Shown here piece after piece: positions 1-8,038 of a stretch of DNA of 44,387 bases. Source of the stretch: Bacillota bacterium (lineage in GTDB: Bacteria; Bacillota; Clostridia; Christensenellales; SZUA-584). Position 1 is the stretch's first letter; every line of letters starts with the position of its first letter. Under the pieces are notes generated by a model that saw nothing but the letters and a program-made list of their open reading frames with translations, did no database searches and was not told the origin of the DNA. The DNA lies in the NCBI GenBank assembly GCA_023397655.1, contig JAEWTW010000020.1, positions 1 through 44,387 of the forward strand. The letters run 5' to 3'. A program made the position numbers and the translations under genes.

Positions 1-30
1 AGCTTCAACAAGCTGGTGGCTGAGGCGTAA
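1..30 (+). CDS. 3' end of an upstream gene (partial)
   Basis: The first 30 bases read as nine codons (ending LVAEA) followed by TAA, with only one base between that stop and the ygeX start. The tight spacing suggests the two genes are co-transcribed and possibly translationally coupled. Too little is present to identify the product. In enterobacteria ygeX follows the carbamoyltransferase-like gene ygeW, so that is one guess, but nothing here proves it. Confidence 0.6.
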   Translation, partial: SFNKLVAEA

Positions 31-31
31 C

Positions 32-1231
32 ATGGAGCAGATCAAGTATATACCCAATGCGATGAAGAACCGTGTCTATACCGAAGAGACGGCGCTGTTC
101 TCCGAAGAAGAGGTGGAGAAGGTCTACCGGTTCCACCAGTCGATGGGTGACAAGTATAATCAAACACCGCTGGCCCGATTGGACGCGCTTGCCGCGTCCT
201 TAGGGCTGGGCAGCCTGTGCGTGAAGGATGAGTCCAAGCGCGGCAACTTAAAGGCGTTCAAGCTGCTGGGCGGCGCGTATGCCGTGGCCAACAGCATCTG
301 CCGCAAGCTGGGCGTTAACATCGCGGATGTGGACTTCTCGTATCTGAAGTCTGACGAAGTGAAGCAGAAGCTGGGTGACTTAACTTTCGCGGCGGCTTCG
401 GACGGAAATCACGGCAAGTCCGTCGCGTGGGCGGCGCACGAGTTTAACCAGAAGTCCATCGTGTATATGCCCAAGGGCACGGTGCAGGACCGCATTGACG
501 CGATCGAGCGGTTCGGCGGCACAGTGATCGTGTCGGACGACAATTACGACTGGTGCGTGCGTGAGGTGAACCGTCTGTCCGCGGAAAAGGGCTGGGAAGT
601 GGTGTTGGACACCGCCAGCGAAGGCGATACACAGGTGGCCACTTGGGTGATGCAGGGCTACGCCACGATGGGCGTGGAAGCAATTGAGCAGCTGTGCAAC
701 GTGCTGCCCACCCACATGTTTTTGCAGGCGGGTGTGGGCTCGATGGCGGCGGCGATGGTGGGCGTATTCGTGAACCACTATGGCGACAAGTGCCCCAAGA
801 TATACATCGTGGAGCCGCATCAGGCGGCATGCTACTATGATTCGGGCGCGGCGGCAGATGGCAAGGCGCGCAGCGTGGGCGGCGACATGGACAGCATCAT
901 GGCGGGCCTCGCATGCGGCGTGCCCAATCCGATCTCGTGGGAGATCATCCGGAACTTCGCAGACGGCTTCTTTGCCTGCGACGATGTGCTGACAGCCAAC
1001 GGTATGCGCATACTCGGCAACCCGCTGGGCGATGACCCGCGCGTGGTAGCGGGCGAATCCGGCGCGGTGGGCACGGGGCTGGTGGACGAGATCATGAAGA
1101 ACCGTCCGGACCTCGCGAAAGAAATTGGGATGGATGCATCGTCCCGCATCGTCATGTTCTCTACCGAGGGCGACACGGATACCAAGAATTACCGCGACGT
1201 GGTGTGGTACGGCAAGTATCCGAGATATTGA
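32..1231 (+). CDS. ygeX: Diaminopropionate ammonia-lyase (YgeX)
   Basis: A cytoplasmic PLP enzyme of the fold-type II (threonine dehydratase/tryptophan synthase beta) class. It converts 2,3-diaminopropionate to pyruvate and two ammonia. At 399 residues it matches the usual family length (about 400). The PLP-binding lysine is visible as K77 in the stretch NLKAFKLLGG, with the preceding KDES motif. A later AASDGNHG segment is the cofactor-phosphate/asparagine loop, and GESGAVG near residue 340 is also typical. It starts one base after an upstream stop codon. Close neighbours include serine dehydratase, another deaminating pyruvate-forming enzyme, and an SsnA-like amidohydrolase, fitting a catabolic nitrogen-release locus like the gut-bacterial purine/urate degradation gene sets that contain ygeX and ssnA. 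The reaction is known for the family; the role here is inferred. Confidence 0.93.
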   Translation: MEQIKYIPNAMKNRVYTEETALFSEEEVEKVYRFHQSMGDKYNQTPLARLDALAASLGLGSLCVKDESKRGNLKAFKLLGGAYAVANSICRKLGVNIADVDFSYLKSDEVKQKLGDLTFAAASDGNHGKSVAWAAHEFNQKSIVYMPKGTVQDRIDAIERFGGTVIVSDDNYDWCVREVNRLSAEKGWEVVLDTASEGDTQVATWVMQGYATMGVEAIEQLCNVLPTHMFLQAGVGSMAAAMVGVFVNHYGDKCPKIYIVEPHQAACYYDSGAAADGKARSVGGDMDSIMAGLACGVPNPISWEIIRNFADGFFACDDVLTANGMRILGNPLGDDPRVVAGESGAVGTGLVDEIMKNRPDLAKEIGMDASSRIVMFSTEGDTDTKNYRDVVWYGKYPRY

Positions 1232-1236
1232 GCGAA

Positions 1237-1265
1237 TAAAAAACCTTCTCTATCAAGGAGAAGGT
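1237..1265 (-). terminator. Terminator on the minus strand, facing ygeX
   Basis: An 8-bp hairpin (ACCTTCTC at 1243-1250 with GAGAAGGT at 1258-1265) is followed, read on the minus strand, by a run of six T. It would stop transcripts coming from the mocA-like gene after they cross the hairpin-rich intergenic region. On the plus strand there is no T-run, so for ygeX it is at best a 3' stabilising hairpin. Confidence 0.6.
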
Positions 1266-1286
1266 ACGGGATGCGGATAAAGGTAT

Positions 1287-1458
1287 AAGACCGTGGAGGC
1301 TCTGCCTCCACACCACCGCTCAAGGGATGAATCCCTTGAGAATCCCACCGAAAATGCCATAAATATGGCGTTTTCATATGTCTTTTCCCACTTTTCTAAG
1401 TGCCCGGAACGGGTATCAAGAAAAGTGGCGGGGTTCCAAGGGGCAGCGCCCCTTGGAA
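1287..1458. repeat. Interspersed hairpin repeat, copy 1
   Basis: A non-coding block made of back-to-back perfect or near-perfect hairpins: GTGGAGGC/GCCTCCAC (1293-1311), CTCAAGGGAT/ATCCCTTGAG (1319-1340), GAAAATGCCAT/ATGGCGTTTTC (1350-1375, one G-T pair), CCACTTTTCT/AGAAAAGTGG (1388-1428) and TTCCAAGGGGC/GCCCCTTGGAA (1434-1458). The first two hairpins and the sequence between them recur at 8529-8584 with compensating changes in the second stem, so the unit is a dispersed repeat kept at the level of RNA or DNA structure. Short open frames across it are artefacts of the repeat. It fills the gap between the convergent ygeX and mocA-like genes. Confidence 0.8.
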
Positions 1459-1492
1459 ATAAGGTTTCCATTAAGCAAGGGTTTAGGCTAGG

Positions 1493-2086
1493 CTAACGGG
1501 CATCCGGGTGGGCAATGCGCGCTTCCATGGCGATCAGGTCCTCCCGGGTGTCGATATCATCAAGCTGGGACGCGTCCGCGACATGGAACGTGCGCAGCAG
1601 GCTCTCGTGGCGGCACGCCACCGTTTTGCCAGATTCCTCCCCGGCGAGGCTCATCAGCTCGCCGTACAGGATATCCGGGTAGATAACGGGGTTGCCGCTT
1701 TGGTGTTTGTGGGCGGACATCAGCACGGTGCCCGGCTCGTAAGCGGCCAGCATGCCGGACAGCGTTTTGGGCTTTAGCAAGGGCTGATCCGCGACACAGA
1801 ACATGCAGGCGTCCGTACCGCCCATCAACTCCAGCCCCAGGCGTATGCTGAGGCTGACGCCGAGGTCCGGGCAGGTATTGACAACGCCGGTAAAGCCGTA
1901 CTCGCAGGCGGTATGCAGCATGTGCTCGCTGGCGGCGACGATGACGCGGCGGCTGAATGGTGCTTCACGGAGGCTGTTCAGTATATATTCGATGACCGGC
2001 CTGCCGTCCAGCAAGGCGTTAAGCTTGCCGCCTCCGAAACGGGCTCCGGCTCCGGCGGCCAGAAGTATGCATCCAATGTTTTTCAT
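1493..2086 (-). CDS. MocA/YgfJ-like molybdenum cofactor nucleotidyltransferase
   Basis: A 197-residue protein of the MobA/MocA glycosyltransferase-A-like nucleotidyltransferase fold. The nucleotide-binding signature LAAGAGARFGGGK lies at about residues 9-21 and the metal-binding CVADQPLL motif near residue 96. Family members transfer CMP or GMP to molybdopterin. MocA makes the cytosine dinucleotide cofactor used by xanthine dehydrogenase-family hydroxylases, and the E. coli relative YgfJ sits with ygeX, ssnA and yqeB. Given the xanthine dehydrogenase genes 13 kb away, a role in finishing the hydroxylase cofactor is likely. It starts at ATG with GAAGGA upstream, and it is divergent from sdaAB with its own promoter. 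The exact nucleotide used cannot be read from sequence. Confidence 0.85.
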   Translation of the reverse strand: MKNIGCILLAAGAGARFGGGKLNALLDGRPVIEYILNSLREAPFSRRVIVAASEHMLHTACEYGFTGVVNTCPDLGVSLSIRLGLELMGGTDACMFCVADQPLLKPKTLSGMLAAYEPGTVLMSAHKHQSGNPVIYPDILYGELMSLAGEESGKTVACRHESLLRTFHVADASQLDDIDTREDLIAMEARIAHPDAR

Positions 2087-2110
2087 TGTTAATTCCTTCG
2101 TTTTTGGTTT

Positions 2111-2140
2111 ATTATATCATTTAAGCGGAATATAAAACAA
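2111..2140 (-). promoter_or_regulatory. Promoter of the mocA-like gene
   Basis: Read on the minus strand: TTGTTT (2140-2135), an 18-base spacer and TATAAT (2116-2111), about 25 bases before the ATG. A good sigma-A-type match located in the divergent interval with sdaAB. Confidence 0.6.
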
Positions 2141-2162
2141 ACGCGGATCGGATATAAGGGAA

Positions 2163-2837
2163 ATGCAGAACAATTTCAGCGTTTTTGATATCGTGGGGCC
2201 TATCATCATCGGGCCGTCCAGCTCGCACACGGGCGGCGCATGCCGTCTGGCCAACGCCGCGCGGGCGATATTCAACAAGCCGATTACCGACGTGGTGATT
2301 CATGTGTACGGCTCGTTTGCGGCTACGCTGCACGGCCACGGCACCGATAAGGCGCTGGTGGGCGGTCTCATGGGGCTGATGCCGGACGATGAGCGGCTGA
2401 CGCACGCGCTTACCATGGCGAAGGAAGCGGGCTTTAACTACCACTTCGCGATCGAAGAGGAGACGGGCTCACAGCCCAACCTCGTGCGGTTTATCATGCG
2501 CAACGCGGAAGATGGCGCGGAGATGAGCGTGACGGGTGCGTCCATTGGCGGCGGCAACATCGTGGTGACGCGCATCAACGGCACGGCGCTGCACATCAGC
2601 CTGAAGTACAATACGGTGGTCATTGACCATCAGGACAAGCCGGGCGCGGTGTTGAGCGTCGCGAAAATACTCGCGGAAAACGGCGTCAATATCGCGAACA
2701 TGAACATGTACCGCCAGGGCAAACGCGACAGGGCGTACATGATATTGGAGACGGACGAGACGATCGCGCCGGATGTGCTCAGAATGCTGAGAAGTCTGGA
2801 CGATATGTACGTGATCAATATACCCAAGCTGTATTAA
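2163..2837 (+). CDS. sdaAB: L-serine dehydratase, beta subunit
   Basis: The beta chain of the two-subunit, oxygen-sensitive iron-sulfur L-serine ammonia-lyase, which turns L-serine into pyruvate and ammonia. The 224-residue protein begins with the family motif GPSSSHTGG (about residues 16-24). Its last 75 residues form an ACT domain (DKPGAVLSVAKILAENGVNI), a small-molecule-sensing fold usual in this subunit. The start ATG has AAGGGA just upstream. It is followed 14 bases later by the alpha subunit, so the two form an operon. Both partners look intact. Confidence 0.93.
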   Translation: MQNNFSVFDIVGPIIIGPSSSHTGGACRLANAARAIFNKPITDVVIHVYGSFAATLHGHGTDKALVGGLMGLMPDDERLTHALTMAKEAGFNYHFAIEEETGSQPNLVRFIMRNAEDGAEMSVTGASIGGGNIVVTRINGTALHISLKYNTVVIDHQDKPGAVLSVAKILAENGVNIANMNMYRQGKRDRAYMILETDETIAPDVLRMLRSLDDMYVINIPKLY

Positions 2838-2851
2838 AGGAGCGACAAGCA

Positions 2852-3754
2852 GTGTATCAGTATCAGTATGCGCGCCAGCGGGACATCGAGGCGCTGACGA
2901 CGCAGTTTCATATCAGCATATCCGAACTGGCGATGCGTCACGAGGCGGAGCGCGACGAGACGGACGTGGCCGTGGTCGCGGACAAGATGAAGCTGACGCT
3001 GGACGTGATGAAAAGCAACGTGCGGGCGGGCGTTAAGTCCACCCGGCCTTCCGTGGGCGGACTAATCGGCCAGAACGCGGCGCGCATGTACGCCTATGCC
3101 ACGGAGCAGCAGCCGCTGGGCGGCGAGCTGATGGCGCGGGCCACGGCCTACGCGCTGGCGGTCACCGAGGAGAACGCGCGCATGAAGCGCATCGTGGCAT
3201 GCCCCACAGCGGGTGCGTGCGGCGTGGTACCCGCCTGTCTCGTGGCGGTGGGCGAGGCGCGCGGGCTGTCCGACGAAATGCTGATACGGGCGCTGTTCAA
3301 CGCTTCAGCCATCGGCATACTGATTGCCAACGGCGCGACGGTGAGCGGCGCGGAGGGCGGCTGTCAGGCGGAGATCGGTTCCGCGTCTGCGATGGCGGCT
3401 TCTGCGATGGTGGAGATGGCGGGCGGCAGTGTGGACGCAAGTCTCAACGCGGCGGCCATCGCGCTGAAGAACATGATGGGGCTGGTGTGTGACCCGGTGG
3501 CGGGGCTGGTGGAGGTGCCCTGCTCCAAGCGCAACGCGGCGGGCGTGGCCAACGCCGTCACGGCGGCGGATATGGCGCTTGCAGGCATCACCAGCGTGAT
3601 ACCGCTCTGGGAGGTCATTCACGCCATGAGGGAGGTCGGACGGGCATTGCCGTTCGAGCTGCGTGAAACGGCCAAGGGCGGGGTGGCGGCATCCAAAACC
3701 GGCAGGGAGATCGCCCAGCGCATTCGCCGGCATGACGCAAACCAGGATATGTGA
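2852..3754 (+). CDS. sdaAA: L-serine dehydratase, alpha subunit
   Basis: The catalytic alpha chain of the 4Fe-4S serine dehydratase, 300 residues as in other Firmicutes. Cysteines expected to hold the cluster are seen in CPTAGACG, GCQAEIG and CDPVAGLVEVPCSKRN, in the family order. The start is GTG at 2852, supported by AAAGGAG nine bases upstream; the first residues (YQYQYARQRDIEALT) look like the usual N-terminus. It is co-transcribed with sdaAB and followed by a regulator gene. Together with YgeX it would give two routes from amino acids to pyruvate and ammonia. Confidence 0.93.
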   Translation: MYQYQYARQRDIEALTTQFHISISELAMRHEAERDETDVAVVADKMKLTLDVMKSNVRAGVKSTRPSVGGLIGQNAARMYAYATEQQPLGGELMARATAYALAVTEENARMKRIVACPTAGACGVVPACLVAVGEARGLSDEMLIRALFNASAIGILIANGATVSGAEGGCQAEIGSASAMAASAMVEMAGGSVDASLNAAAIALKNMMGLVCDPVAGLVEVPCSKRNAAGVANAVTAADMALAGITSVIPLWEVIHAMREVGRALPFELRETAKGGVAASKTGREIAQRIRRHDANQDM

Positions 3755-3779
3755 TATAATAAATAATTGTGATATAATA
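3750..3779 (+). promoter_or_regulatory. Twelve-base direct repeat with TATAAT boxes before the DauR-like gene
   Basis: TGTGATATAATA occurs at 3750-3761 and again at 3768-3779, 18 bases apart, partly over the sdaAA stop codon. Each copy contains a TATAAT -10 box. No strong -35 was seen at the right distance. It may be a promoter with a regulator site for the next gene. Confidence 0.4.
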
Positions 3780-3862
3780 CATAAAATACTTTGAATCGGG
3801 GTCAGACAGAAACATAAATGAATCAGCAGACGGCATTAAACGCACTCAAAGAAGGTGTTTAC

Positions 3863-4501
3863 ATGGACAAAGCATTCTACAAACCTTTCTGGATACAGCT
3901 TGCCAAGGGCATTACAGGCCATTTTGGCGAGAACTGTGAAGTGGTGATCCACGACCTCACGGAGGATGAAGAGCATACCATCATCTTCATCGAGAACGGC
4001 CATGTCACAGGCCGTCAGGTGGGTGACGGCCCGTCGCACATCGTGCTGGAATCGCGCAACAAGAAGCCGGATGAACTCAAGGACCGCATCAACTACCTGA
4101 CGCAGACGGAGGACGGGCGCATGCTCAAGTCCACCACCATCTACATCCGGGACAACAACGACAAGGTGGTGGGCATATTCGCTATCAACTACGACATCAC
4201 CAACTTTATGATGATGGATTACGCGCTCAAAGGCTTCATCGGCGCGAAGGACGAAAAGCCGGAGCGTATCACCAAGGGCGTGAACGGCCTGCTGAACGAC
4301 CTGATCGACCAGTCGGTGCGGCTCGTCAACAAGCCGGTGGCTCAGATGAACCGTGAGGACAAGATCAAAGCCATCCGCTTCCTGCAGGACAAGGGCGCGT
4401 TCCTGATTACCAAATCAGGCGACAAGGTATCCAAATACTTCGGTATATCCAAGTTTACGCTGTATAACTACATCGATGTGAAGGAGAACGGCAAGGACTG
4501 A
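3863..4501 (+). CDS. YheO/DauR-type transcriptional regulator (PAS-like plus HTH)
   Basis: A 212-residue protein resembling the YheO/DauR family: an N-terminal PAS-like sensor (ITGHFGENCEVVIHDL, then IRDNNDKVVGIFAINYDIT near residue 105) and a C-terminal helix-turn-helix (KVSKYFGISKFTLYNYID at the end). DauR represses D-arginine catabolism in Pseudomonas; other members control amino-acid or purine use. I placed the start at ATG 3863 because AAAGAAGG precedes it and the protein then begins like relatives (MDKAFYKPFWIQLAKGI). An upstream in-frame ATG at 3818 would add 15 residues. Its place between sdaAA and an amidohydrolase suggests it controls this catabolic set; the ligand is unknown. Confidence 0.8.
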   Translation: MDKAFYKPFWIQLAKGITGHFGENCEVVIHDLTEDEEHTIIFIENGHVTGRQVGDGPSHIVLESRNKKPDELKDRINYLTQTEDGRMLKSTTIYIRDNNDKVVGIFAINYDITNFMMMDYALKGFIGAKDEKPERITKGVNGLLNDLIDQSVRLVNKPVAQMNREDKIKAIRFLQDKGAFLITKSGDKVSKYFGISKFTLYNYIDVKENGKD

Positions 4502-4506
4502 TTGAG

Positions 4507-4547
4507 GGTTCTTCCGGAACCGGTTAAGCATAAGCGGCGCTGCTTAT
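4507..4547. other. Two small inverted repeats in the intergenic region before ssnA
   Basis: GGTTC/GAACC (4507-4521) and ATAAGC/GCTTAT (4530-4547) lie just after the regulator stop. There is no T-run, so they are not convincing terminators. They could be operator half-sites for the adjacent regulator. The rest of 4502-4674 shows no gene. Confidence 0.3.
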
Positions 4548-4674
4548 CATAGGGTACGTGAGATCACCTTTTGTTAAGCGCTCCTTCTTAGCTGTTTGAG
4601 GCGATACAAGACGGCTTTTAGTACATTCATGTATGACACATCTGACATAACACCGATAAAGAGAGGGCATTGAT

Positions 4675-6057
4675 ATGGGATTCATTGTGGGCAACGCGAC
4701 TGTGATCACGGTAGACAAACAGAGGCGCATCATTAATGACGGCGCGGTGGCGGTGAACGGTACGCTGATTGCAGCCGTTGGCAAGACGGACGAGATTAAA
4801 GCACAGTATCCGGACTACGAATTCCACGATATGTCCGGCCGCATCGTGATGCCCGGCCTCATCAACGGCCACGTGCATCTGACGCAGGCGCTGATCAAGG
4901 GCTGTGCCGACGATGTGAGCCTGATCGACTTTCTGGCGGAGCGCATCTGGAAGCTGATGGGCAGCTACAACGAGGAAGAAGCGCGGGCGAGCACCGATCT
5001 GTGCCTGCTGGAAATGATCAAGTCCGGCACGACCACGTTTGTGGAAACGCTGCTGCTGTCCCGCTACGGCCTGGACGGAATTACGGACGCCGTGGTGCAG
5101 AGCGGCATGCGCGGCGTGCTGGCGAAGTCAGTTATGGACATCGCGACGTATGCGAGCCGGGATAACATCATGTGCGAGGGTATGGTGGAGGACGGCGACG
5201 TATGCCTGCAGCAGGCCATCGACTGGAAACAGAGGAGAGAGAACGACGGCCGCGTGAACATATGGCTGGGGCCGCGCCCCGTGGGCTCCACCACCAAGCA
5301 GATGCTGGAGAAGGTGGGCAAAACGGCGCGCGAGTACGACATGGGCATTGCGATACACTTCTGCGAGGTGAAGCAGGACGTGGCGCTGATGCGCGGCCAG
5401 TACAATCAGGAGCCGGGGGATTTCGCGGAATCCGCGGGTATCCTTACCGACCGCACGATGATGGCGCACGGCATCTGGCTGACGCGGGAAGACATGCAGG
5501 CGCTGTCCCGTAACGGCTCCACCGTGGTGCACTGCCCGGCCAGCAACGCGAAGCTGGCGTCCGGCTTCTGCCTCGTGCCGGAGCTGATGGAGGAGGGCGT
5601 GAATGTGGCGCTGGGCACCGACGGCCCCACCTGCGACAACGCCTACGACATGTTCGACGCGATGCGTCTGGCGGCCATCATCCACAAGTGCCGTCTGCTG
5701 GACCCCCTGGTGATACCCGCGGAGTTAGCCATCGAGATGGCAACCATAAATGGCGCGATCGCAATGCGCAAGGAGAACGAGCTGGGGTCGCTGGAGGTCG
5801 GCAAGAAGGCGGACCTCATCACGATAGACTGCAACAACGCGCGGCTTGCGCCCAACACCAACCCGGTGTCGTTGGTGGTCTACTCCGCCAAGGGCTCCGA
5901 CGTGGACAACGTGATCATCGACGGCAAGTACGTCGTGAAAAACCGCGAGATACTGACGATGGACGAGCAGGCCGTGATCGACAACGCACGCGAGAAGATA
6001 AGCGCGGTGCTGGCGAAGACGGGCATGAAGAACGAGTCCAGGTGGCCCACGTTATAA
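4675..6057 (+). CDS. SsnA/TRZ-type metal-dependent amidohydrolase
   Basis: A 460-residue cytoplasmic amidohydrolase of the ATZ/TRZ group (SsnA, atrazine chlorohydrolase, adenosine-analogue deaminases). Metal ligands are visible: the HxH in NGHVHLTQ (about residues 64-71), a later AIHFCEVK with its histidine, MMAHGIWL, and the aspartate in LGTDGPTCDN. The N-terminal beta-sandwich and the C-terminal LGSLEVGKKADL segment are typical. Substrates in the family are aminohydrolase or chlorohydrolase targets on purine-, pterin- or triazine-like rings. With ygeX nearby the E. coli-like ssnA role in purine/urate breakdown is plausible, but substrate cannot be read from sequence. It has its own strong terminator. 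Confidence 0.85.
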   Translation: MGFIVGNATVITVDKQRRIINDGAVAVNGTLIAAVGKTDEIKAQYPDYEFHDMSGRIVMPGLINGHVHLTQALIKGCADDVSLIDFLAERIWKLMGSYNEEEARASTDLCLLEMIKSGTTTFVETLLLSRYGLDGITDAVVQSGMRGVLAKSVMDIATYASRDNIMCEGMVEDGDVCLQQAIDWKQRRENDGRVNIWLGPRPVGSTTKQMLEKVGKTAREYDMGIAIHFCEVKQDVALMRGQYNQEPGDFAESAGILTDRTMMAHGIWLTREDMQALSRNGSTVVHCPASNAKLASGFCLVPELMEEGVNVALGTDGPTCDNAYDMFDAMRLAAIIHKCRLLDPLVIPAELAIEMATINGAIAMRKENELGSLEVGKKADLITIDCNNARLAPNTNPVSLVVYSAKGSDVDNVIIDGKYVVKNREILTMDEQAVIDNAREKISAVLAKTGMKNESRWPTL

Positions 6058-6073
6058 GGTAAAGTACATGATT

Positions 6074-6131
6074 CAGCCTCTCTCTGGTGTGCGCTTCGTT
6101 TATGGGTAGCGTCAGAGGGAGGCTGTTTTGT
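6074..6131 (+). terminator. Terminator after the ssnA-like gene
   Basis: A 13-bp stem (6074-6086 with 6113-6125, one G-T pair) and a 26-base loop, followed by TTTTGTT. It starts 16 bases after the ssnA-like stop. Confidence 0.8.
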
Positions 6132-6151
6132 TGCGTTGCGGGCGTGATGAT

Positions 6152-6260
6152 CTAACCTTCCACTCGAGGGGAAGGTGGTGCAACGACACTTTCGTGTCGT
6201 TGTGACGGATAAAGTGTTCCGCTACGCTTCGCTGTGTGCTCACTCCGTCGCGAGTGATCG
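6152..6260. repeat. Second type of hairpin repeat, intergenic
   Basis: A non-coding stretch with hairpins ACCTTCC/GGAAGGT (6155-6176) and CAACGACAC/GTGTCGTTG (6181-6202, perfect 9-bp stem with a TTTC loop). It resembles palindromic intergenic repeats I recall from clostridial genomes, but no second copy was found in this window. Beyond it, to about 6440, the sequence turns AT-rich and holds only the probable promoter of the next small gene. Confidence 0.5.
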
Positions 6261-6444
6261 CAGAATATCACTACATTCTTGAGGTTGGCGCGGGCGGGTA
6301 CGAAGACTGGCTCCCAAATAATTATTTAACAAGCAAAGCACGTTTGTGGTAAAATATACTTATAATCTATAAGCGACAATAAATGCAACACCTTGGATTA
6401 TTAGGACAGCTATTGAGCTGTATGGATATGTAGGAGGATTCTGA

Positions 6445-6681
6445 ATGACAAAAGCAAAGCATAATAAATTTCAGATATTCATGTATATACTTATTGCCAT
6501 ACTTTTAATACTTAACATTGTATTAATTAGTGAGGATTACTTCTTTAATTTGTTAGATTTTACTATAAAAATTATCTTAGTATTGAGTAATTTAGCTGTT
6601 TTAATACTACTAATTATTATGTCAACTTTATATGCAGAAAAAAATAAAAACACTTCAATTGAGAAATCAGATAATAAATGA
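6445..6681 (+). CDS. Small AT-rich two-helix membrane protein, unknown
   Basis: A 78-residue protein with two predicted transmembrane helices (about residues 9-29 and 39-62) and a charged, lysine-rich tail. Start ATG has AGGAGG 7 bases upstream, and TATAAT-like boxes lie around 6350-6365. Base composition is strongly AT-rich, unlike every neighbour, which points to recent acquisition or a different selective regime. No family was recognised. Size and topology would fit a small integral membrane or immunity-like protein, but nothing in the context supports a specific function. Confidence 0.6.
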   Translation: MTKAKHNKFQIFMYILIAILLILNIVLISEDYFFNLLDFTIKIILVLSNLAVLILLIIMSTLYAEKNKNTSIEKSDNK

Positions 6682-6845
6682 TTTATATATAATCCCCAAC
6701 ACTATTACGCAAATAACAACATGGCAAAGGGATGTGAAGCTGCTGGGAAACATGCATTCAGCGCAATAAAGCTCCGCCAACAGGGGAAGGTGCTTAATCA
6801 GAAATAATCTATATCATAACCTACACTAAGAGTTAATACTTAGAT

Positions 6846-6868
6846 CCGTTCATTAGAGCGGCTTTTTT
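6846..6868 (+). terminator. Terminator upstream of the molybdopterin locus
   Basis: Stem CCGTTC/GAGCGG (one G-T pair) with an ATTA loop, followed by six T. It ends transcription from the small membrane protein gene or acts in the leader of the molybdopterin operon. The 160 bases before it (6682-6845) hold no recognisable gene; only a 28-codon open frame beginning MAKGCEAAGKHAF was seen, unsupported by a ribosome site. Confidence 0.65.
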
Positions 6869-6883
6869 ATTCCCTAAATACAC

Positions 6884-6897
6884 GTTGCCGTGGCAAC
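6884..6897. promoter_or_regulatory. Perfect palindrome upstream of the molybdopterin operon
   Basis: GTTGCCGTGGCAAC is a perfect 14-base palindrome sited between the terminator and the first gene of the molybdenum cofactor operon. It could bind a dimeric regulator of the operon; no known consensus was matched. Confidence 0.35.
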
Positions 6898-6998
6898 ATA
6901 CTATCCACGGGATGAATGTTAAAATATTTAAGCAAACGCAAAAAATATTCAGATTCGGTGTTGAAGCTGATCAATATGTTTTGGCAAGGGAGCCATTG

Positions 6999-8027
6999 AT
7001 GAAGCTGATAAAGACGACGGAGGCGGTGGGGCACGTGCTTTGCCACGACATCACGCAGATCATAAAGGACGTCAAAAAAGGCGTCGCGTTCCGCAAGGGG
7101 CATATTGTGACGGAGGCGGATATCCCCGTGCTGCTGTCACTGGGCAAGGACCACCTGTACGTGTGGGAGAAGCAGGCGGGCATGCTGCACGAGAACGACG
7201 CGGCGGAGCTGCTGCGCCGTATCTGCCAAAACGACAACATGGTATCGTCAGCGCCCTGCGAAGGAAAGATCGAACTCACAGCCGGCATCGACGGGCTGTT
7301 CAAGGTGGATGCGCCGCGGCTGAACCGCGTCAACGCGCTGGGCGAGATCATCATCGCAACGCGCCACGGCAACACGCCGGTGAAGCAGGGCGACAAGCTG
7401 GCGGGCATGCGCGTGATACCGCTGGTGATCGCGCAGGAGAAGATGGACAAAGCGGCAGCAGCGGCGGGCGATACGCCCATACTGCAATTGCTGCCTTTCA
7501 TACACAGAACGGCAGGGCTGGTGATCACAGGCAACGAGGTGTACCACAAACGCATCCCTGACGCGTTCGGGCCGGTGATTGAAGCCAAGCTGTCCGAATA
7601 CGACGTGGATATACTGGGCAGAACGTACATGGACGACAGTGCGGAGCGCATCACGGATGCCATCCGGCAGCACATCGACGGCGGCGCGGACCTCATCGTC
7701 TGCACCGGCGGCATGAGCGTGGACCCGGACGATACGACGCCCACCGCCATCAAGAACACCGGAGCAACGCTGGTGACGTACGGTGCGCCCGTGCTGCCCG
7801 GTGCGATGTTCCTGCTGGCCTACTTCGAGGACGGCAGCAGAACGATACCGATACTGGGGCTGCCCGGCTGCGTGATGTATGCCATGCGCACGATATTCGA
7901 CCTCGTGCTGCCGCGCATCATGGCGGGCGAGAGGCTGACCGCGGAGGATCTGACGACGCTGGGCGAGGGCGGACTGTGCCTGAACTGCGAGGTCTGCACG
8001 TACCCTAACTGCGGGTTCGGCAAGTAA
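6999..8027 (+). CDS. MoeA-like molybdopterin-binding protein with C-terminal Cys tail
   Basis: A 342-residue protein containing a MoCF/MPT-binding domain in its second half (AGLVITGNEVYHKRIPDAFGP, then LIVCTGGMSVDPDD, the diagnostic GG-S/D loop). An N-terminal MoeA-like part is also present. MoeA inserts molybdenum into adenylated molybdopterin, and this protein probably does that or a related step. The tail ends CLNCEVCTYPNCGFGK, i.e. Cys327, Cys330, Cys333 and Cys338 in a CxxCxxCx4C pattern that could bind an iron-sulfur cluster or zinc. I chose ATG 6999 (AAGGGA upstream); an earlier in-frame start at 6885 would add 38 residues of low-complexity AT-rich sequence. It leads the operon with moaC, modABC and moaA. 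Confidence 0.8.
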   Translation: MKLIKTTEAVGHVLCHDITQIIKDVKKGVAFRKGHIVTEADIPVLLSLGKDHLYVWEKQAGMLHENDAAELLRRICQNDNMVSSAPCEGKIELTAGIDGLFKVDAPRLNRVNALGEIIIATRHGNTPVKQGDKLAGMRVIPLVIAQEKMDKAAAAAGDTPILQLLPFIHRTAGLVITGNEVYHKRIPDAFGPVIEAKLSEYDVDILGRTYMDDSAERITDAIRQHIDGGADLIVCTGGMSVDPDDTTPTAIKNTGATLVTYGAPVLPGAMFLLAYFEDGSRTIPILGLPGCVMYAMRTIFDLVLPRIMAGERLTAEDLTTLGEGGLCLNCEVCTYPNCGFGK

Positions 8028-8038
8028 AGGAGGCGTTG

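Noticed and set aside
6682..6845. Molybdenum cofactor riboswitch before the MoeA-like gene
   Set aside because: The location is suitable but I could not find the conserved Moco RNA core, so no call is made.
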